Positions 33,142 to 35,024 of a DNA stretch of 35,024 nt are shown here, piece after piece. Positions within the stretch are counted from its first letter, which is position 1. Every line of letters starts with the position of its first letter. The position numbers were made by a program, and so were the translations under genes. Source of the DNA: JAAYEA01 sp012689325 (GTDB lineage Bacteria; Chloroflexota; Anaerolineae; JAAYEA01); contig DAITVZ010000059.1 of the NCBI GenBank assembly GCA_036841525.1, positions 1 through 35,024 on the forward strand, in the 5' to 3' direction. The notes beneath the pieces were generated by a model. That model had not been told where the DNA came from and did not search any database. It saw only the letters and a program-made list of their open reading frames with translations.

Positions 33142-33423
33142 TTACCCTCCTGCGTCCACAAAGAACAACAAAAGCGGCTTGTCCGGCTCTGGCATCTCAT
33201 CCAGGTCCTGGACAACCCGCCGCGCATCCACATTAAAGAAATAGGGCTCTAGCAGGTCGAAGGTGGTCGGGGTGATGATATGGCCCAAGAAAGCGGGGAA
33301 CCTTTCGGCCAGCGCGCGCGAAACGTGCCGGTATGTGTCTTTGTCCCCTATCTCGATCTCTACTTCTTTGGCTTGGGACAGCCGCCGCGCCATCCCAAAC
33401 AGCTCAACCTTGAGCTTGGTCAA
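33142..33423 (-). CDS. MoaD/ThiS-like sulfur carrier protein
   Basis: 93 residues with a ubiquitin-like beta-grasp pattern and the C-terminal Gly-Gly (...FFVDAGG) that is activated as thiocarboxylate. Next to a tungstopterin enzyme it most likely donates sulfur for the pterin dithiolene. The start is TTG at 33423; an ATG five bases upstream is out of frame and meets TGA after two codons (ATG CGT TGA). AAGGAG lies eight bases before the TTG and is buried in a hairpin. Confidence 0.85.
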   Translation of the reverse strand: MTKLKVELFGMARRLSQAKEVEIEIGDKDTYRHVSRALAERFPAFLGHIITPTTFDLLEPYFFNVDARRVVQDLDEMPEPDKPLLLFFVDAGG

Positions 33424-33426
33424 CGC

Positions 33427-33450
33427 ATATGCTCCTTTCGGCGAGCATAT
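33427..33450 (-). promoter_or_regulatory. hairpin that sequesters the MoaD ribosome-binding site
   Basis: On the mRNA, ATATGCTC pairs with GAGCATAT over 8 bp with loop GCCGAAAG; the 3' strand contains the GAG of the AAGGAG ribosome-binding site. The stem ends three bases before the TTG start. A second stem, CCCTGGCGC/GCGCCAGGG (33475-33505), lies just upstream. Together they could form a translational switch. Confidence 0.55.
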
Positions 33451-33474
33451 CGAGATCGCGTAACGAGGGTGCCA

Positions 33475-33505
33475 CCCTGGCGCCCGGGGTCGCCGAGCGC
33501 CAGGG
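33475..33505. other. hairpin between GAPDH and MoaD genes
   Basis: A 9-bp perfect stem, CCCTGGCGC (33475-33483) with GCGCCAGGG (33497-33505), and a 13-nt loop. No T-run follows on the minus strand, so it is not a strong terminator; GAPDH transcripts may read through into the redox operon. Confidence 0.6.
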
Positions 33506-33534
33506 GATCGGTAACGATAGGCAAGGTAACGGGA

Positions 33535-34545
33535 CTAGAGTTTGCTGCCGACGAGCTTGACCAGGTCGGCGACGCGGCAAGAATAGGCCCACTCGTTGTC
33601 GTACCAGGACAGCACCTTGACCAGGTTGCCGCCCATGACCATGGTGGAGAGGCCATCGACGATGGAGGAGCGGGTGTCGCCCTTGTAGTCGATGGAGACC
33701 AGGGGCTCATTGGAGACGCCCAGGATGCCCTTCATGGGGCCGTTGGCCGCCGCGGTAAAGGCCGCGTTGATCTCGGCGGCGGTGGCGTCCTTCTTGATGT
33801 TGGCGACCACGTCGATCATGGAGACGGTGGGCGTGGGCACGCGCATGGCGATGCCGTCGAACTTGCCCTTCAGGGACGGGACCACCAGGGCCGCCGCGCG
33901 GGCCGCGCCGGTGGTGGTGGGGATCATGCTCAGGGCCGCCGCGCGGGCGCGCCGCAGGTCCTCATGGGGCAGGTCCAGGATGCGCTGGTCGTTGGTGTAC
34001 GAGTGCACCGTGGTCATGAAGGCCTTCTCGATGCCAAAGCTATCGTCCAGCACCTTGGCCACCGGCGCGAGGCAGTTGGTGGTGCAGGAGGCGTTGGAGA
34101 GGATGTGGTGCTTGGCCGGATCGTAGGCCTTGTCGTTGACGCCCAAGACGATGGTCAGGTCCTCGCCCTTGGCCGGCGCGGAGATGATGACCTTCTTGGC
34201 GCCCGCTTGCAGGTGCAGCCCCGCCTTGTCGGCGCTGGTAAAGAAACCGGTGGACTCGACCACGATATCCACGCCGAGGTCCTTCCAGGGGAGCTGGGCC
34301 GGGTCGCGGAAGCTCAGCACCTTGAGCAGCTTGCCGTTGACGACGATGCCGTCCTCGGCCGCTTCGACGGTGCCATCGAACTTGCCATAGTTGCTATCGT
34401 ACTTGAGCAGGTGGGCCATGGTCTTGAGGTTGCCGATGTCGTTCACGGCGACCACATCGATTTCCTTGCCATAGTTGTCCAGCATGGCCTTGAAGCACTG
34501 CCGGCCAATACGGCCGAACCCATTGATACCAACGCGGATAGCCAT
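33535..34545 (-). CDS. gap: glyceraldehyde-3-phosphate dehydrogenase
   Basis: 336 residues, a complete type I GAPDH of glycolysis/gluconeogenesis that forms 1,3-bisphosphoglycerate with NAD(P). The dinucleotide fold GINGFGRIGR opens the protein. The catalytic Cys154 is in SNASCTTNC and His181 in TTVHSYT; the ending WYDNEWAYSCRV is typical. AGGAGGT lies just before the ATG, and a near-consensus promoter precedes it, so it is probably well expressed. It is followed by the MoaD/AOR operon on the same strand after 111 bp without a clear terminator. Confidence 0.97.
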   Translation of the reverse strand: MAIRVGINGFGRIGRQCFKAMLDNYGKEIDVVAVNDIGNLKTMAHLLKYDSNYGKFDGTVEAAEDGIVVNGKLLKVLSFRDPAQLPWKDLGVDIVVESTGFFTSADKAGLHLQAGAKKVIISAPAKGEDLTIVLGVNDKAYDPAKHHILSNASCTTNCLAPVAKVLDDSFGIEKAFMTTVHSYTNDQRILDLPHEDLRRARAAALSMIPTTTGAARAAALVVPSLKGKFDGIAMRVPTPTVSMIDVVANIKKDATAAEINAAFTAAANGPMKGILGVSNEPLVSIDYKGDTRSSIVDGLSTMVMGGNLVKVLSWYDNEWAYSCRVADLVKLVGSKL

Positions 34546-34623
34546 CTGTCGTACCTCCTAGAGTGATTCGTGGTGCGCACGCCTCGAAAGCGGCGTGAAG
34601 CGAACGCTGTGTCGGACGACCCC

Positions 34624-34652
34624 ATTATAGCACAGCTATGGGGCCGCGTCAA
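34624..34652 (-). promoter_or_regulatory. strong promoter of gap
   Basis: On the minus strand: TTGACG (34652-34647), 17-bp spacer, TATAAT (34629-34624). The leader is about 70 nt. Confidence 0.9.
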
Positions 34653-34689
34653 AACGTATTTTGGCGCGGATCGCGCGCATCGTCGGCGC

Positions 34690-35024
34690 GGGTCCGTAGG
34701 GGCAGGCCCCCGTGCCTGCCCTCCGACGCCCGTGCCTGCCCTCCGACGCCCGTGCCTGCCCTCCGACGCTCGTGCCTGCCCTCCGAAGGCCCCCGTGCCT
34801 GCCCCGGCGCATGGGGGGCAACCACGGGGGGTTGCCCCTACGGACCCGTGCCTCCCCGACGTATGGGGGGCAATCACGGGGGGTTGCCCCTACGGACCCG
34901 TGCCTGCCCCGACGTATGGGGGGCAACCACGGGGGGTTGCCCCTACGGACCCGTGCCTCCCCGACGTATGGGGGGCAACCACGGGGGGTTGCCCCTACGG
35001 ACCCGTGCCTGCCCCGACGTATGG
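34690..35024. repeat. gene-free minisatellite region
   Basis: A 20-bp unit (CCCGTGCCTGCCCTCCGACG) is repeated about four times at 34705-34790. From 34811 a 52/53-bp unit starts at 34811, 34863, 34916 and 34968 and continues past the window end. Each larger unit contains a hairpin GGGGCAACC or GGGGCAATC ... GGTTGCCCC followed by TACGG. The alternating lengths come from CCTCCCC versus CCTGCCCC. No gene is visible. Confidence 0.92.

Overview
This window is high-GC DNA that reads like Chloroflexota (an Anaerolineae- or Caldilinea-like lineage). The pointers are Thr/Pro-rich lipoprotein linkers, many GNEP-type secreted glycosidase-like proteins, and intergenic regions packed with short hairpin repeats. 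It is probably a metagenome scaffold: three runs of exactly 100 N (10061-10160, 21140-21239, 23619-23718) each sit inside a tandem repeat. The taxonomic call is inference from gene content only.

Left part (1-9.7 kb). An array of short palindromes is followed by a small transcription unit with its own promoter and terminator that resembles 6S RNA. Next come a divergent lipoprotein and histidine kinase. A tight plus-strand operon follows: prfA, prmC, a MazG-like pyrophosphohydrolase, a 2-hydroxyacid dehydrogenase and a HAD phosphatase. Beyond it are convergent def, tRNA-Ser(GGA), an AMMECR1-domain protein and a NusG/RfaH-like protein.

Middle part (9.7-23.3 kb) is an envelope/secretome island. 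It holds a sortase with a repeat-built stalk, three related glycosidase-like proteins with GNEP and (T/S)E(F/Y)GV motifs, and a small protein with seven aromatic-x-Cys repeats. It also holds a C39-like protein whose catalytic Cys position is Asp, two further secreted or lipoproteins, a SnoaL-like protein and a lipoprotein polysaccharide deacetylase. Tandem repeats of 33, 42 and 93 bp lie here.

Right part (23.8-34.5 kb) is a minus-strand redox operon. In transcription order it has GAPDH, then a MoaD-like sulfur carrier, a tungsten-type aldehyde:ferredoxin oxidoreductase, its ferredoxin, HdrA fused to MvhD, an HdrC/ferredoxin/MvhD fusion, the small and large subunits of a group 3 [NiFe] hydrogenase, and a polyferredoxin. 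No HdrB is present. hdrA contains an in-frame TGA at the position where some HdrA proteins carry selenocysteine (Asp-Cys-Ser-Ile-U-Ile-Leu-Ala-Pro-Lys). A bulged hairpin resembling a bacterial SECIS follows 17 nt later. I read it as one 828-residue selenoprotein, not two broken genes. The set suggests a soluble flavin-based electron-bifurcating or -confurcating complex linking H2, ferredoxin and an aldehyde/acid couple.

A second recurring theme is the hairpin repeat family with ends GTAGGGGC/GCCCCTAC. Four genes (HAD, def, SnoaL-like, polysaccharide deacetylase) end with a TAG stop codon that is itself part of this repeat end.
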